Assembly (NCBI RefSeq): GCF_949769195.1
Contig: NZ_OX458333.1
Coordinates: forward strand, 2,294,001-2,358,000
From: Methylocaldum szegediense
GTDB lineage: Bacteria; Pseudomonadota; Gammaproteobacteria; Methylococcales; Methylococcaceae
Direction of reading: 5' to 3'
Length of the DNA stretch: 64,000 nucleotides
In this document: positions 27,123 through 37,187 of the stretch, piece after piece
How the letters are laid out: each line of letters begins with the position of its first letter
Numbering within the stretch: position 1 is the first letter of the stretch
The notes under the pieces: generated by a model
The model's database searches: none
Told to the model about the DNA's origin: nothing
Seen by the model: only the letters and a program-made list of their open reading frames with translations
Translations under genes and position numbers: made by a program

Positions 27123-28571
27123 CTACCGCTCTCGCCCCTGCTCCGAGACTTTGATCTCGGGATGCAGCAGATCAATAAAGGGGGCCGGGTAAACGCCAAG
27201 CCCAACGATCAGGAGAAGCAATACCGCCAACAGCAGATGCATTCCGACCGGCCTGGGTTCTGGGCTTGCCGGTGCCAACTCCGGTACCTGGGTCATTTGA
27301 AAGACGATGCGGAGGTAGTAATAAAGCCCGAGCCCGCTGCCGACGATCAGAGCGCCGAGGAGCATCCAAAGCGAGCCTTGGCTTCCGGCGGTGAACAAAT
27401 AGAACTTGCCGATGAAACCGGCGGTCAGCGGTATTCCGGCCAGGGACAGGAGCGCCACGCTGAACACCGTCGCTAGCCAAGGTCGGCTCCAGAACAGACC
27501 GGTGTAATCCTCGAGGTCTTCGGCTTCGCGATCGGCCGGACTCATGACCGCCACCACGCCGAACGCCGCTAGCGTCATAGCGAAATACGCGGCGAGGTAA
27601 ATCAGCAACGCTTCGGCAGCCAATTCGCCGCCGACGATGTTGGACGCGATCACCGCGACCAGTAGATAACCCATGTGAGCAATGGAGGAATAAGCAAGAA
27701 TGCGCTTCACGTTGTTCTGCCGCAAGGCCAGAAAATTACCGACCAGCATGGAGACGACCGCGATCAAGGCTAAAAGGACGTCTAGCACCGGGACGCGGAG
27801 CATTCCACTCTCCAATCCGTAGCGCAGCAGCAAAATAAACACCGACCCCTTGGAAACCGTCGCGAGCAGGGCCGTGATAGGCACGGGCGCCCCTTGATAA
27901 ACGTCGGCGGTCCAAAGATGAAAAGGCACCAGCGACAATTTGAAACCCACGGCCACCAGGATCAGCATGGTTCCGATCGTAGACGGGAAGGTCCCGGTCT
28001 TTCCTCCCAAGACCGCAAACTCCATGGTGCCCGTCTCGGCATATACCAGGGCCATGCCGAACAGCAGGAATGCCGAGGCGACGCCGGACAACACCAGGTA
28101 TTTGACGCCCGCCTCTAGGGATTGGCTTTGGCGCGAGGGATAGGCGATGAGGACGAACAGAGATACGCTGAGGATCTCCAACCCCAGAAAAAACGACGCG
28201 AAGTGACGGGCAATCGCCAAAACGCTCGCACCCAGCAGCGCGGTCAATATCAGCAGATAGATTTCTTCCGGGTGTCCCTCGCGGACGCGAAAATACTCCC
28301 AGCACAGCGCTGCTGTGACCAAACCCGCCGCACAAGCCAGGACGATAAAAGCGAGGCTATAGCGATCCACCAGCACGAGGGGCGTAATCACTCTAGGGAT
28401 CAGGTCCGATGCCGGCGCAACCGTGATCAGTGCGATCAGGATACCGGCGACGGTTAGAACGAAGGCGAGACGATGATTGCGACGCACGGCTATGGCAAGC
28501 ATCACGGCCACAGCCGCCGCTGCCAGCACGATCACAGGCAGAAGCGCGATGAGGTCGGTTGCGGTGATCAT
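27123..28571 (-). CDS. nuoN: NADH-quinone oxidoreductase subunit N
   Basis: 482 residues, about 14 membrane helices. It is an antiporter-like proton-channel subunit of the complex I membrane arm. The conserved helix-7/8 region reads LSLVPFHLWTADVYQGAPVP, and the next conserved stretch is NVKRILAYSSIAHMGYLL. The ATG overlaps the nuoM stop (ATGA). It is the last gene of the nuo operon. Confidence 0.97.
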   Translation of the reverse strand: MITATDLIALLPVIVLAAAAVAVMLAIAVRRNHRLAFVLTVAGILIALITVAPASDLIPRVITPLVLVDRYSLAFIVLACAAGLVTAALCWEYFRVREGHPEEIYLLILTALLGASVLAIARHFASFFLGLEILSVSLFVLIAYPSRQSQSLEAGVKYLVLSGVASAFLLFGMALVYAETGTMEFAVLGGKTGTFPSTIGTMLILVAVGFKLSLVPFHLWTADVYQGAPVPITALLATVSKGSVFILLLRYGLESGMLRVPVLDVLLALIAVVSMLVGNFLALRQNNVKRILAYSSIAHMGYLLVAVIASNIVGGELAAEALLIYLAAYFAMTLAAFGVVAVMSPADREAEDLEDYTGLFWSRPWLATVFSVALLSLAGIPLTAGFIGKFYLFTAGSQGSLWMLLGALIVGSGLGLYYYLRIVFQMTQVPELAPASPEPRPVGMHLLLAVLLLLIVGLGVYPAPFIDLLHPEIKVSEQGRER

Positions 28572-30097
28572 TGCAGTTGCCCCCGGTCCGCCAGTTGTTC
28601 ATCCGACGGCTTCGAATACGTTTGCACGATGCCCTCTTGCCGGCCTTTCAAACTGTTCTTTACCCAAGCGTCGGAGACATTCAACATCGACTGCGGGTAC
28701 ACCCCCATCCAGACCGTCGCCACGATCAACAAGCCCATTGCAGCGAGTTCCCGCGCACCGAAGTCCCGCATTTGATGAACCTCCCGCGCCCCGCCGTGAA
28801 AAACCCGTTGAATCAGAATCAGCGAATAAACCGGCGCGATAATTAAGCCCAAGGCCGCGGCCGCCGTCATTGAAGCGTCTACCCGATAAGCGCCCAGCAG
28901 CACCAAAAACTCGCCGATGAAATTGCCGAGCCCCGGCATGCCGAGCGCGGCCACGGAAAAGAACAAACCGATGGCCGCCATGCGCGGCACGTCGGTCCAT
29001 AGCCCGCCCATGCGGCTCATGTCGCGGGTATGGATCCTCTCCTGCACCGAACCGGCCAGCATGAACAGGGCGGCGGACGAAATCCCGTGGGCGAGCAAGG
29101 TGATCACCACACCCTGAAGCGCCGCCGCGTTCCAGGCATACAGGCCGACCAGCACGAATCCCATATGGCTGATGCTACTGTAGGCGACCAACCGCTTCAT
29201 GTCCGACTGCGCGAAAGCCAGCATGCCACCGTAAAGAATACCGGCGACGCCCAGACCCATCGCCAGGGGGGAAAAATCGGCAACCACCTCGGGGAAAAAT
29301 GGAATGACGAAGCGCAACAGCCCATAGGCGCCGGTCTTCAGCATCACCCCCGCCAGTATGACACTGCCGCCGGTCGGCGCCTGGGTATGCGCGTCCGGCA
29401 GCCAAGTATGGAAAGGCACGCCCGGCAGCTTTACGGTAAAGGCGATAAAGAAACCCAACATCAGCCAGAAGGCGGTGTTGACCTCCAGGTTGGTCTGCAG
29501 CAGCTCGAAATAATCGAAGGTATAAACCCCGCTGCTGCGGTAGTGGATGATCGCCAGCACTACTAGGGCCAACAGCATCAAGAGTCCCGACACCTGGGTG
29601 AACAAAAAGAACTTGATCGCTGCGTAGGCCCGGTTCTCGTGTCCCCACAAAGCGATTAGGAAATACATGGGCACGATCATGATTTCCCAGAACACGAAGA
29701 ACAGGAAAAGGTCCAGCGCGAGGAAAACGCCCAGCACGCCGGCTAGCGTCCACAGCAGATTGAAATGGAAGAATCCGATTCGCTGCTTGATCTCGGTCCA
29801 GGACGCCGCCACCGCTATCAAGCCGAGAAATATCGTCAGGGCGATCAGCAATAGGCTGACCCCGTCCATTCCTAGATGAAAGCTGATGCCAAACCTCGGT
29901 ATCCAGCGCCAGCGAACATCGTCCAGCCAAACGCCGACATCGGGAAAGCCACGGGCGAAATAGGGAACGAGCAACACGCCGTCCAGTGCCAGCGTAACCA
30001 CGGAAACCCAGCGTGGCGCGTTCGCACCGTAGCGCTCCGCCAGCCAAGCGACCAGGCCGCCGACCACCAAAATCAGAATCAGTCCTGCAAGCATCAC
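28568..30097 (-). CDS. nuoM: NADH-quinone oxidoreductase subunit M
   Basis: 509 residues with about 14 membrane helices, an antiporter-like proton-pumping subunit. Motifs are VKLPGVPFHTWLPDAHTQAP and SDMKRLVAYSSISHMGFVL, with the conserved Glu in FFVFWEIMIVPMYFLI. The start GTG at 30097 overlaps the nuoL stop; an ATG follows at once at 30094. Confidence 0.97.
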   Translation of the reverse strand: MMLAGLILILVVGGLVAWLAERYGANAPRWVSVVTLALDGVLLVPYFARGFPDVGVWLDDVRWRWIPRFGISFHLGMDGVSLLLIALTIFLGLIAVAASWTEIKQRIGFFHFNLLWTLAGVLGVFLALDLFLFFVFWEIMIVPMYFLIALWGHENRAYAAIKFFLFTQVSGLLMLLALVVLAIIHYRSSGVYTFDYFELLQTNLEVNTAFWLMLGFFIAFTVKLPGVPFHTWLPDAHTQAPTGGSVILAGVMLKTGAYGLLRFVIPFFPEVVADFSPLAMGLGVAGILYGGMLAFAQSDMKRLVAYSSISHMGFVLVGLYAWNAAALQGVVITLLAHGISSAALFMLAGSVQERIHTRDMSRMGGLWTDVPRMAAIGLFFSVAALGMPGLGNFIGEFLVLLGAYRVDASMTAAAALGLIIAPVYSLILIQRVFHGGAREVHQMRDFGARELAAMGLLIVATVWMGVYPQSMLNVSDAWVKNSLKGRQEGIVQTYSKPSDEQLADRGQLQ

Positions 30098-31926
30098 GAC
30101 AGAATCCCCAGCGCGATGGCCAGCACGGTTCCCCCCGTGAAGGCGGCGACATACCAGCGCAATTGCCCGGTTTGGGTAGCGGCGAACGCCCGGTGCGCGT
30201 ACTGGCTGGCAACCGCCACGCCCCTATACACATCGTCCACGATGTCGCCGCGATTGAGGGCAGCTAGCCAGCGGAACGGGTTGACCAGCAGTTTTCCGTA
30301 CAGCCAATCGAAGCCCCAACCGCTGAACCAGAAGCGATGTAACCTCTCGCCCCAGCGCGATGCCGTCAGGGCCTCGACGGGATAGGTTCGGGTCAGATAA
30401 AGGAGAACCGCGACGCCAACACCGATGAACGGTGCCGCGTCGGTGACGATCGCCGCAAGGACTCCAAGTTCGCCCGGCTGTTCTCTGGGGAACACCGAGC
30501 CCAGAGGCATGGAAACGAATCCTCCGAACAGGGCGAGTGCGCCGAGCAGGATGAGCGGGATACTCATGGCGAATCCCAGGTGTTCCGAGGCATGCTCGTT
30601 TTCCGGACCGAAAAAGGCGATGAACAGCAACCTGAAGCTGTAGATACCGGTCAACAGCGCCCCGAGCGTTCCGGCGGCCCAGAACCACACGCCGTTTTCC
30701 GCCTGGTAGGCAGATGCGAGAATTTCGTGCTTGCTGAAATAGCCCGAGGTGAAAGGCAGAGCGGTGAGCGCGGCGCTGCCGATAACGAAACTCCAGAATG
30801 CGATCGGCAACCGTTTTCTGAGCCCGCCCATGCGGAAGATATCGTGTTCGTGATGATAACAGTGGATAACTGCCCCAGCGGCGAGGAACAGAAGTGCCTT
30901 GAAATAAGCATGGGTGGTCAGATGAAAGATGGCCGAGGAAAACGCGGCTACGCCCAGCGCCAGGAACATGTATCCAATCTGGCTGATGGTGGAGTACGCC
31001 AGAATCCGCTTGATATCGCGCTGAGTCAGCGCGGTGAAGCCTGCTATCAGCAACGTAATGGCGCCGACTACGGCGACCAGTTGCAGCACCGCGGGCGCCA
31101 GCTCGAACAGGGTGTGGGTGCGGGCGATCAAATAAACCCCAGCGGTCACCATGGTCGCGGCGTGGATCAAAGCGCTGATCGGCGTAGGGCCGGCCATAGC
31201 GTCGGGTAACCAGGTCTGAAGCGGCAATTGGGCCGACTTGCCGACCGCGCCGCCCAAGAGCAGCAGGGCGGCGAGTGCGGCCAAACCGGAGCCAACGGGC
31301 CAGGCCGCGACCGCTCTCTGCATGAGGGATTGAATCTCTAGGGTGCCGAGCTGTGCGAAAAGCAAAAACAGGCCTATCGCCATCGCGGTATCACCCACCC
31401 GCGTCATCACGAAGGCCTTTCGGGCCGCCGCGCCGTTCTCCGGATTGTCGTACCAGAAACCGATCAAAAGATAACTACACAAACCCACGCCTTCCCAGCC
31501 TAGGTACAAAAGCACCAGATTGTCCGCCAAAACTAGGATCAGCATGGCGAAAACGAACAGGTTCATGTAGGCGAAAAAGCGGGCGTAACCTGCATCGTCA
31601 GCCATGAACCCGATCGAGTACACATGGATGAGAAAACCGACGCCCGTCACCACGAACATCATGTTCAAGGACAAGGCATCGAGATAAAGCGAGAAACCGG
31701 ACGCGAAATCGGCCACCCGCATCCAGGTCCACAGGGTCTGACGATAGGGTTCGAACGAACCGCCCAGGAACTCGATCCCGATTAGTGCGGCGAGCAGCGC
31801 CGATACCCCAACAGATCCGGCGCCGATCCAGGGCACCCAACGTCTCGGCATATTTCCCTGGCTCGCCACGAGAATCAGAAAACCGATCAACGGGAAAAGC
31901 GGAACAAGAGCCAAGTAATTCAACAC
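30094..31926 (-). CDS. nuoL: NADH-quinone oxidoreductase subunit L
   Basis: 610 residues, about 16 membrane helices including the long lateral amphipathic helix at the C-terminus. Motifs are VGKSAQLPLQTWLPDAMAGP and RDIKRILAYSTISQIGYMF. It is the distal antiporter-like subunit of complex I. The GTG start at 31926 has AAGGAG 8 nt upstream. It is separated from nuoK by 234 bp, the only large gap in the operon. Confidence 0.97.
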   Translation of the reverse strand: MLNYLALVPLFPLIGFLILVASQGNMPRRWVPWIGAGSVGVSALLAALIGIEFLGGSFEPYRQTLWTWMRVADFASGFSLYLDALSLNMMFVVTGVGFLIHVYSIGFMADDAGYARFFAYMNLFVFAMLILVLADNLVLLYLGWEGVGLCSYLLIGFWYDNPENGAAARKAFVMTRVGDTAMAIGLFLLFAQLGTLEIQSLMQRAVAAWPVGSGLAALAALLLLGGAVGKSAQLPLQTWLPDAMAGPTPISALIHAATMVTAGVYLIARTHTLFELAPAVLQLVAVVGAITLLIAGFTALTQRDIKRILAYSTISQIGYMFLALGVAAFSSAIFHLTTHAYFKALLFLAAGAVIHCYHHEHDIFRMGGLRKRLPIAFWSFVIGSAALTALPFTSGYFSKHEILASAYQAENGVWFWAAGTLGALLTGIYSFRLLFIAFFGPENEHASEHLGFAMSIPLILLGALALFGGFVSMPLGSVFPREQPGELGVLAAIVTDAAPFIGVGVAVLLYLTRTYPVEALTASRWGERLHRFWFSGWGFDWLYGKLLVNPFRWLAALNRGDIVDDVYRGVAVASQYAHRAFAATQTGQLRWYVAAFTGGTVLAIALGILS

Positions 31927-32160
31927 CCGTTTTTCTCCTTATTGATTCGTTAAAGGGGCGTCCTTCCGTCGCTTTTGCGGAGGAATATCCTCCATCCCAC
32001 AGGTATCCGCACTTTCGACCCCGGAAACAGGGTTTCCGAGTCGTCGCTTAAATCCCGTTTACCGCGCTGAACATCTGGGCTTTCGCCGAGCTTAATCCGA
32101 ACGGGCACTAAGGCTCGATGCTGTCCATCGATCCGCCGTTCGGTCGCACCGGGACGGTAC
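31927..32160 (-). other. Intra-operon gap between nuoK and nuoL
   Basis: 234 bp without a gene. A small GGAGGA/TCCTCC hairpin lies at about 31980-31996. No terminator with a T tract is seen, so nuoL probably stays in the same transcript; an internal promoter is possible. Confidence 0.4.
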
Positions 32161-32472
32161 TCAACCCTTCATCCGACTCAAAACGTCCACGTCCAACGTG
32201 TGGAATCGACGATGAATCTGCGTCACCAAGCCCATGGCGACGCCCACTTCCGCCGCTGCCATCGCAAGCACCAGCAGAAACATGATTTGCCCGTCCGCCT
32301 GATTCCAGCGCGAGCCGGCGATGATGAAAGCAAGTCCCGCCGAATTCAGCATGATTTCCAGGGAAATCAGTAAGAAGATCAGGTTGCGCCGCACCAAAAC
32401 ACCGGCGAGCCCCAGCGCGAACAGGACAGCCACCAACAGCAGCCCGTGCGCTAGCGGAATGGTTTCCGTCAT
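32161..32472 (-). CDS. nuoK: NADH-quinone oxidoreductase subunit K
   Basis: 103 residues, three membrane helices. The conserved glutamates lie in ISLEIMLNSAGLAF and AAAEVGVAMGL. It is part of the proton path in the complex I membrane arm. GGAGGAGAAAAC precedes the ATG, which overlaps the nuoJ stop by 4 nt. A longer open frame upstream is an overlap with nuoJ. Confidence 0.97.
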   Translation of the reverse strand: MTETIPLAHGLLLVAVLFALGLAGVLVRRNLIFLLISLEIMLNSAGLAFIIAGSRWNQADGQIMFLLVLAMAAAEVGVAMGLVTQIHRRFHTLDVDVLSRMKG

Positions 32473-32969
32473 GTTTTCTCCTCCCGCCGAGTCAAGTGAT
32501 AGGCTCCCACCAATCCGACCAAGAGCAGCATGGACGCCAATTCCACCGCGAGCACATAAGGCCCGAGCAGATGGATGCCAACTTCCTTGGACGCAACGAT
32601 ATGACCTAGCGCGGCCGGCTTTTCCTGCATCAGGACGAAGACGAGCTCGGTCAGCAGCACCGCCGCCATCGCAGAAGGCCAGCGCCACGCGGCCGGCGAC
32701 AGCCATTTCCTTTCCTGCTCCAGGGTTCGCAGCCCCAGATTCAGCATCATTACTACGAACAGGAACAGCATCATGATCGCCCCGACATGCACGATGATCT
32801 GAAGCATTGCCGCATAGAACGCGCCCATGAGATAGAACACGATGCTCAAGGCGAGAAAGGACAGAATCACGTACAACAAGGCGTGCACCGCGTTGAGCGA
32901 GACGATCACCATGATCGTGGCGACCACGCTTACCAAGGCGGCGGAATAGAACAAAACGTAGGACAACAT
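32469..32969 (-). CDS. nuoJ: NADH-quinone oxidoreductase subunit J
   Basis: 166 residues with five membrane helices. The family motif MLQIIVHVGAIMMLFLFVVM, with its pi-bulge region, is present. It lies between nuoI (9 nt upstream) and nuoK (4-nt overlap), with AGGAGAACGCT before the ATG. Confidence 0.97.
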   Translation of the reverse strand: MLSYVLFYSAALVSVVATIMVIVSLNAVHALLYVILSFLALSIVFYLMGAFYAAMLQIIVHVGAIMMLFLFVVMMLNLGLRTLEQERKWLSPAAWRWPSAMAAVLLTELVFVLMQEKPAALGHIVASKEVGIHLLGPYVLAVELASMLLLVGLVGAYHLTRREEKT

Positions 32970-32978
32970 AGCGTTCTC

Positions 32979-33506
32979 CTAAGGCAACAAGCTCCTGACA
33001 TCCACCGGCGGCGCCTCGTTCTCGGCCTCGCCCTTATCCTTTCCGGCCACGCTTTTTCCGGCCACCCGGTAGAAGTTGTAATCGTGATATTTGCCGGTCC
33101 CGTCGATCAAAAGATGCTCCTTTTCGTAAACCATATTGCGGCGGTCGTACTCACTCATCTCCATGTCCGGCGTCAATTGGATGGCGTAGGTTGGACAGGC
33201 CTCCTCACAAAACCCGCAGTAGATGCAGCGGGAAAAATTGATGCGGAAGAACTCCGGATACCAACGCCCGTGTTCGTCCTGGGCTTTCTGGAGGGCGATG
33301 CAATCCACCGGGCACGCCACCGCGCAGAGGTTGCAAGCGACGCAGCGCTCTTCCCCGTCGGGATCGCGGGTCAGCACGATTCTGCCGCGATAGCGCGGGT
33401 ACAAAGGCGGCTTTTCCTCCGGATACTCTCGGGTGGCAGCCTTGGTGAAGGTGTGCCGGAACACGGTCCACAGGGTTTGCAACTGAGTGAGGAAATCTTT
33501 CACCAT
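32979..33506 (-). CDS. nuoI: NADH-quinone oxidoreductase subunit I (2 x [4Fe-4S])
   Basis: 175 residues. Two ferredoxin motifs are seen: [16 protein letters not shown] near residue 62 and [16 protein letters not shown] near residue 103. They bind clusters N6a and N6b in the electron path to quinone. It lies 47 nt after nuoH. Confidence 0.97.
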   Translation of the reverse strand: MVKDFLTQLQTLWTVFRHTFTKAATREYPEEKPPLYPRYRGRIVLTRDPDGEERCVACNLCAVACPVDCIALQKAQDEHGRWYPEFFRINFSRCIYCGFCEEACPTYAIQLTPDMEMSEYDRRNMVYEKEHLLIDGTGKYHDYNFYRVAGKSVAGKDKGEAENEAPPVDVRSLLP

Positions 33507-33553
33507 GTCGGCTCACCCACGGCTACCCGGAGTACACTCGTTTCTCGAACGAC

Positions 33554-34498
33554 TTATCGCCATAGGACGACTGCTCCCGTGACGAGAAGATTCAGGAAAG
33601 ACAGCGGCAGCATCACCAGCCAGCCGAACGACATGAGCTGGTCATAACGCGGCCTTGGCAGAGCGCCACGTACCAGTATGAACAGCACTATGAAGATGGC
33701 GGTCTTGATGACGAACCAGGCGAAAGGCGGCAAAACCGGCCCATGCCAACCGCCGAAAAACAGCGTGACGATCAATGCCGCCCCGAGGGTGACGCCGACA
33801 TACTCACCGACGAAGAACATGCCGAACTTCATGCCGGAATACTCGGTGTGATAACCCGCCACCAGCTCGTTTTCCGATTCGGGCAGGTCGAATGGGGTAC
33901 GGTGGGTTTCCGCAAGAATCCCGATAAAGAACAAGATGAATCCCAGGAATTGCGGCACGACGAACCACCCGTCCCGTTGAGCTTCCACGATGGCCCGCAA
34001 ATTGAAGGTTCCGGCCAGCATGACGACCCCCAACACCGCCATCGCTAAAAAAACCTCGTAGCTCATGGCTTGAGCCGTAGCCCTCAGGGCACCGATCAGC
34101 GAGTATTTGCTGTTGGACGCATAGCCGGCCAGCATCAGGCTGTACACCGACAATGCCATGACCGCCAACACGTAGAGCAAATCGAAGTCAAAGTCGATGA
34201 TCCCAATATCCGGCGTGATCGGAATCACCGCGAATGCGGCCAGCATGCTTGCCATGATCACGACCGGAGCGAGCACGAAGACCGGTTTGTCGGCGAAAGG
34301 CGGAATCCAGTCTTCCTTGCTCAGTATCTTGATCATATCGGCCACGACCTGGAACAACCCCAGCGGGCCGACTCGATTGGGACCCAAGCGATCCTGCCAG
34401 ATCGCGAGCAGCCGGCGTTCGACCCAGATCAAGAGCGCGGCGACAGCAATCAACACTGAAAGAATGCCGAGAATATCGAGCGGCGACCCTAGCGTCAT
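33554..34498 (-). CDS. nuoH: NADH-quinone oxidoreductase subunit H
   Basis: 314 residues with eight membrane helices. Typical motifs are RLGPNRVGPLGLFQVVADMIK, AETHRTPFDLPESENELVAG and the terminal LPRPRYDQLM. It forms the quinone-binding pocket with NuoB and NuoD. The ATG at 34498 overlaps the nuoG stop (ATGA). The longer in-frame start at 34531 is unlikely. Confidence 0.97.
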   Translation of the reverse strand: MTLGSPLDILGILSVLIAVAALLIWVERRLLAIWQDRLGPNRVGPLGLFQVVADMIKILSKEDWIPPFADKPVFVLAPVVIMASMLAAFAVIPITPDIGIIDFDFDLLYVLAVMALSVYSLMLAGYASNSKYSLIGALRATAQAMSYEVFLAMAVLGVVMLAGTFNLRAIVEAQRDGWFVVPQFLGFILFFIGILAETHRTPFDLPESENELVAGYHTEYSGMKFGMFFVGEYVGVTLGAALIVTLFFGGWHGPVLPPFAWFVIKTAIFIVLFILVRGALPRPRYDQLMSFGWLVMLPLSFLNLLVTGAVVLWR

Positions 34499-37173
34499 GG
34501 TTCCCCTCTTCCCGTTTCGATGGCGATCCATGCCGGAAAATCGGTGCGGAACAGGCCGGGAAGACCGGCCGAAAGGCCGACGGCGCCCCTCGGCAAGGAG
34601 AGTTCCAGCCTCAGCGGCAGGCGTATGAGTTTTTCGTTCAGCCGCACCGCAAGGGTTTGAGTGACACCCAATTCTTCTGCATCCCTAGGATGCAGCGCGG
34701 CATAGGCTTCCGATACCCGTTCGGCTAACGGCGGCGACAAGACGCTCAGTTCCTCGCTGCCGAAAATCCGGTACAGCGGGATGACTCGCCAGCGGGTTTC
34801 GTCGCGCGCACGGGAAGGCACTTCGTCGAACCAGCGGGGCTCCGGCATTTCCGGTGATTCCAATAGCCTTACGCCCGGATCGCCTCCCCGCAAGGCGCCG
34901 CCCACTTCATCCTGAAACTTGTTGACGGCTTGTTGATTCGAATTCCAACGCGGCGCCCAAACGAAAGGCAACAGCGCCGGAGGCACCTCCACGCTCGCTC
35001 CTTCCATGGAAAACGCCAGAGCTGAATCGGGATCGTCGGGCGGCTTGGGTTCGTGAATATCCCGATGCGCGTTCATCGCCGTACGCCCGCTGTAGCGGTG
35101 CGGCTGACGCGGAATTTTCTCGCCTTCGATCCTGAAGCTAGCCGGTGGCGCGGCATGCCGAATCGGGCCGAATTCGGGGAAAGCCGCGGCGCAGGCGGCG
35201 GTCAAAGCATCGATGTTCGCCCAGCGTTTCGCCCCGGCATCGGCCAGCCAACGCCAACTGTCGCGGATTTTGCCGCTGCCCGGCATAACCGAATAAAACC
35301 GTTGCGCCCGTCCCTCGAAGCTGACCAGCGTGCCTTCGGTTTCGGCGAACGTGCTTCCCGGCAGAAGAAGTTGGGCCTTGGCCGCGGTGCCATGGCGGAT
35401 ATGGTCGACCACCACCACATGTCGCGTGCTGTTGAAAAAACTGTCCACGGCTCCGCCATCCGCACGGCGGTAAAGATCGTTCTCCAGGATGATCGCCGTG
35501 TTCACGTCCCGGGTCTTCGCCGCGGCGAATGCATCGACAACGCTGCGTCCGTCCATCATCGCGAGGCCCAGCGTATTACACTCCGGCGCGACATAACACA
35601 AGTCGATCGCCCCGCCTTCCCGGCGGTTGCTCAGCGCAAGGGCGATATTGGCGGCCGCCCGGATTGTCGCGAGACTTCCGCAAGCGATACCCGAAACGAT
35701 CAAGGGACGGGCCGCGGCGGCAAGGCTGTCGCCGATGCGTTCCGCGAGACGCTCGTCCTCCGGCGTAAGATCGCTCACCGCCGGCGCGTTGGGATCGATC
35801 CGGCGAGCGATCGCAAAGCCCAGCCGCGCGATCGCTTCCGGCGTTCCCCGATAGATAGCCTCCGCGATGTCGTCTAGCCGGGTGGCGCAGGACGCGGCAA
35901 CAAACAGCGGACTCTTCTCGTCTTGAGCCGCCTCTCTCACGGCGGCATCCTGCCAGCGCGGTATTTTCAATTGATCGGCACGTTCGAAAGCGCGGTTCCG
36001 CACCGATTGGCGCAGCGCGAGTGCCAGACGCGGCGCGGTGTTCGCCACGTCCTCGCCGAGCACCAGAACAGCGTCCGCCTGCTCCACCTCGCTCAGCGAC
36101 GGAACGTGGACAGGCCAATGTCTCAGCACATCCAGTACAGCCGCCGCCAGAGACGTCTCTCCCTGGCTCAACCCAGCGTAAAAATTTTCGGCACCGACCA
36201 ATTCCCGCAGGGCGAAATTGGCTTCCAGCGAGGCGCGCGGAGAACCGATTCCGATCGTATGGCCACCCAACCAACCCTGAAGATGGGCCAGCGCGGTCTC
36301 CCCGGAAACCGGTTCCCCATGAAGCAAAGGTTCGCGGATACGGCGCTCGCTGTTGACGAATCCGTAGCCGAAACGCCCTCGATCGCAGAGAAAATAGCCG
36401 TTCACTTCGCCGTTGTAGCGATTGACGATGCGTCTGAGCGTTCCATAGCGCTCGCCGGGGCTGGTATTGCAGCCTACGCCGCAGTGCACGCAAACCGAGG
36501 GTGCCTGCTGCAAATCCCACTTGCGAACGTAATGCGCACTGAACGTGCGGTCGGTGAACACCCCTGTGGGACAGACTTCGACCAGATTGCCGCTAAACTC
36601 GCTTTCCAGAATCCCGTCCTCGAAGCGCCCGAAATAGACGTTGTTGCGAGACGCGAACACGTCGAGATCCCGGCCTCCAGCATAGTCCCGATAAAACCGC
36701 ACGCAACGGTAACAGGCAATGCAACGGTTCATCTCGTGATTAATGAAGGGACCCAGATACTGGTTTCGGTGCGTGCGCTTCAAGCCGCGATAACGGCGAA
36801 AGGTATGTCCGGTCATGACCGTCATGTCCTGGAGATGGCATTCCCCGCCCTCCTCGCACACCGGACAGTCGTGCGGATGATTGGTCATCAGGAACTCGAT
36901 GACACCGGCGCGGAATTCCCGCGCCTCGGGCGCTTCGAGGGACACGCGAAGGCCGTCAGTCACCGGGGTCATGCAGGCCATGACCAGTCGGCCCCGGGTG
37001 TCACTCTCGTCCTTGTACTGGACTACCGCGCATTGCCGGCAAGCACCCACCGACCCGAGAGCCGGGTGCCAGCAGAAATAAGGCAGGTCCAGTCCCAGCG
37101 ACAAGCAAACCTTGAGCAGGTTGTCGCCCGCTTCGACTTCGTGGGTTTGGCCGTCTATCGTGATGTGAGCCAT
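34495..37173 (-). CDS. nuoG: NADH-quinone oxidoreductase subunit G
   Basis: 892 residues. The N-terminal [2Fe-2S] site lies in PYFCWHPALGSVGACRQC. HPHDCPVCEEGGEC ligates N5, and CIACYRCVRF with CPTGVF ligates N4. CVHCGVGCNT plus a later Cys in FLCDRGRFGYG matches the extra N7 cluster of some bacteria. A molybdopterin-oxidoreductase-like domain without cofactor role follows. The ATG at 37173 gives MAHITIDGQTHEVEAG with AGAAGG upstream. Confidence 0.96.
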   Translation of the reverse strand: MAHITIDGQTHEVEAGDNLLKVCLSLGLDLPYFCWHPALGSVGACRQCAVVQYKDESDTRGRLVMACMTPVTDGLRVSLEAPEAREFRAGVIEFLMTNHPHDCPVCEEGGECHLQDMTVMTGHTFRRYRGLKRTHRNQYLGPFINHEMNRCIACYRCVRFYRDYAGGRDLDVFASRNNVYFGRFEDGILESEFSGNLVEVCPTGVFTDRTFSAHYVRKWDLQQAPSVCVHCGVGCNTSPGERYGTLRRIVNRYNGEVNGYFLCDRGRFGYGFVNSERRIREPLLHGEPVSGETALAHLQGWLGGHTIGIGSPRASLEANFALRELVGAENFYAGLSQGETSLAAAVLDVLRHWPVHVPSLSEVEQADAVLVLGEDVANTAPRLALALRQSVRNRAFERADQLKIPRWQDAAVREAAQDEKSPLFVAASCATRLDDIAEAIYRGTPEAIARLGFAIARRIDPNAPAVSDLTPEDERLAERIGDSLAAAARPLIVSGIACGSLATIRAAANIALALSNRREGGAIDLCYVAPECNTLGLAMMDGRSVVDAFAAAKTRDVNTAIILENDLYRRADGGAVDSFFNSTRHVVVVDHIRHGTAAKAQLLLPGSTFAETEGTLVSFEGRAQRFYSVMPGSGKIRDSWRWLADAGAKRWANIDALTAACAAAFPEFGPIRHAAPPASFRIEGEKIPRQPHRYSGRTAMNAHRDIHEPKPPDDPDSALAFSMEGASVEVPPALLPFVWAPRWNSNQQAVNKFQDEVGGALRGGDPGVRLLESPEMPEPRWFDEVPSRARDETRWRVIPLYRIFGSEELSVLSPPLAERVSEAYAALHPRDAEELGVTQTLAVRLNEKLIRLPLRLELSLPRGAVGLSAGLPGLFRTDFPAWIAIETGRGEP

Positions 37174-37187
37174 GGCTTCGACCTTCT

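Noticed and set aside
31927-32160. Operon break between nuoK and nuoL
   Set aside because: No terminator with a T tract was found and nuoL has a normal ribosome site; co-transcription remains likely.
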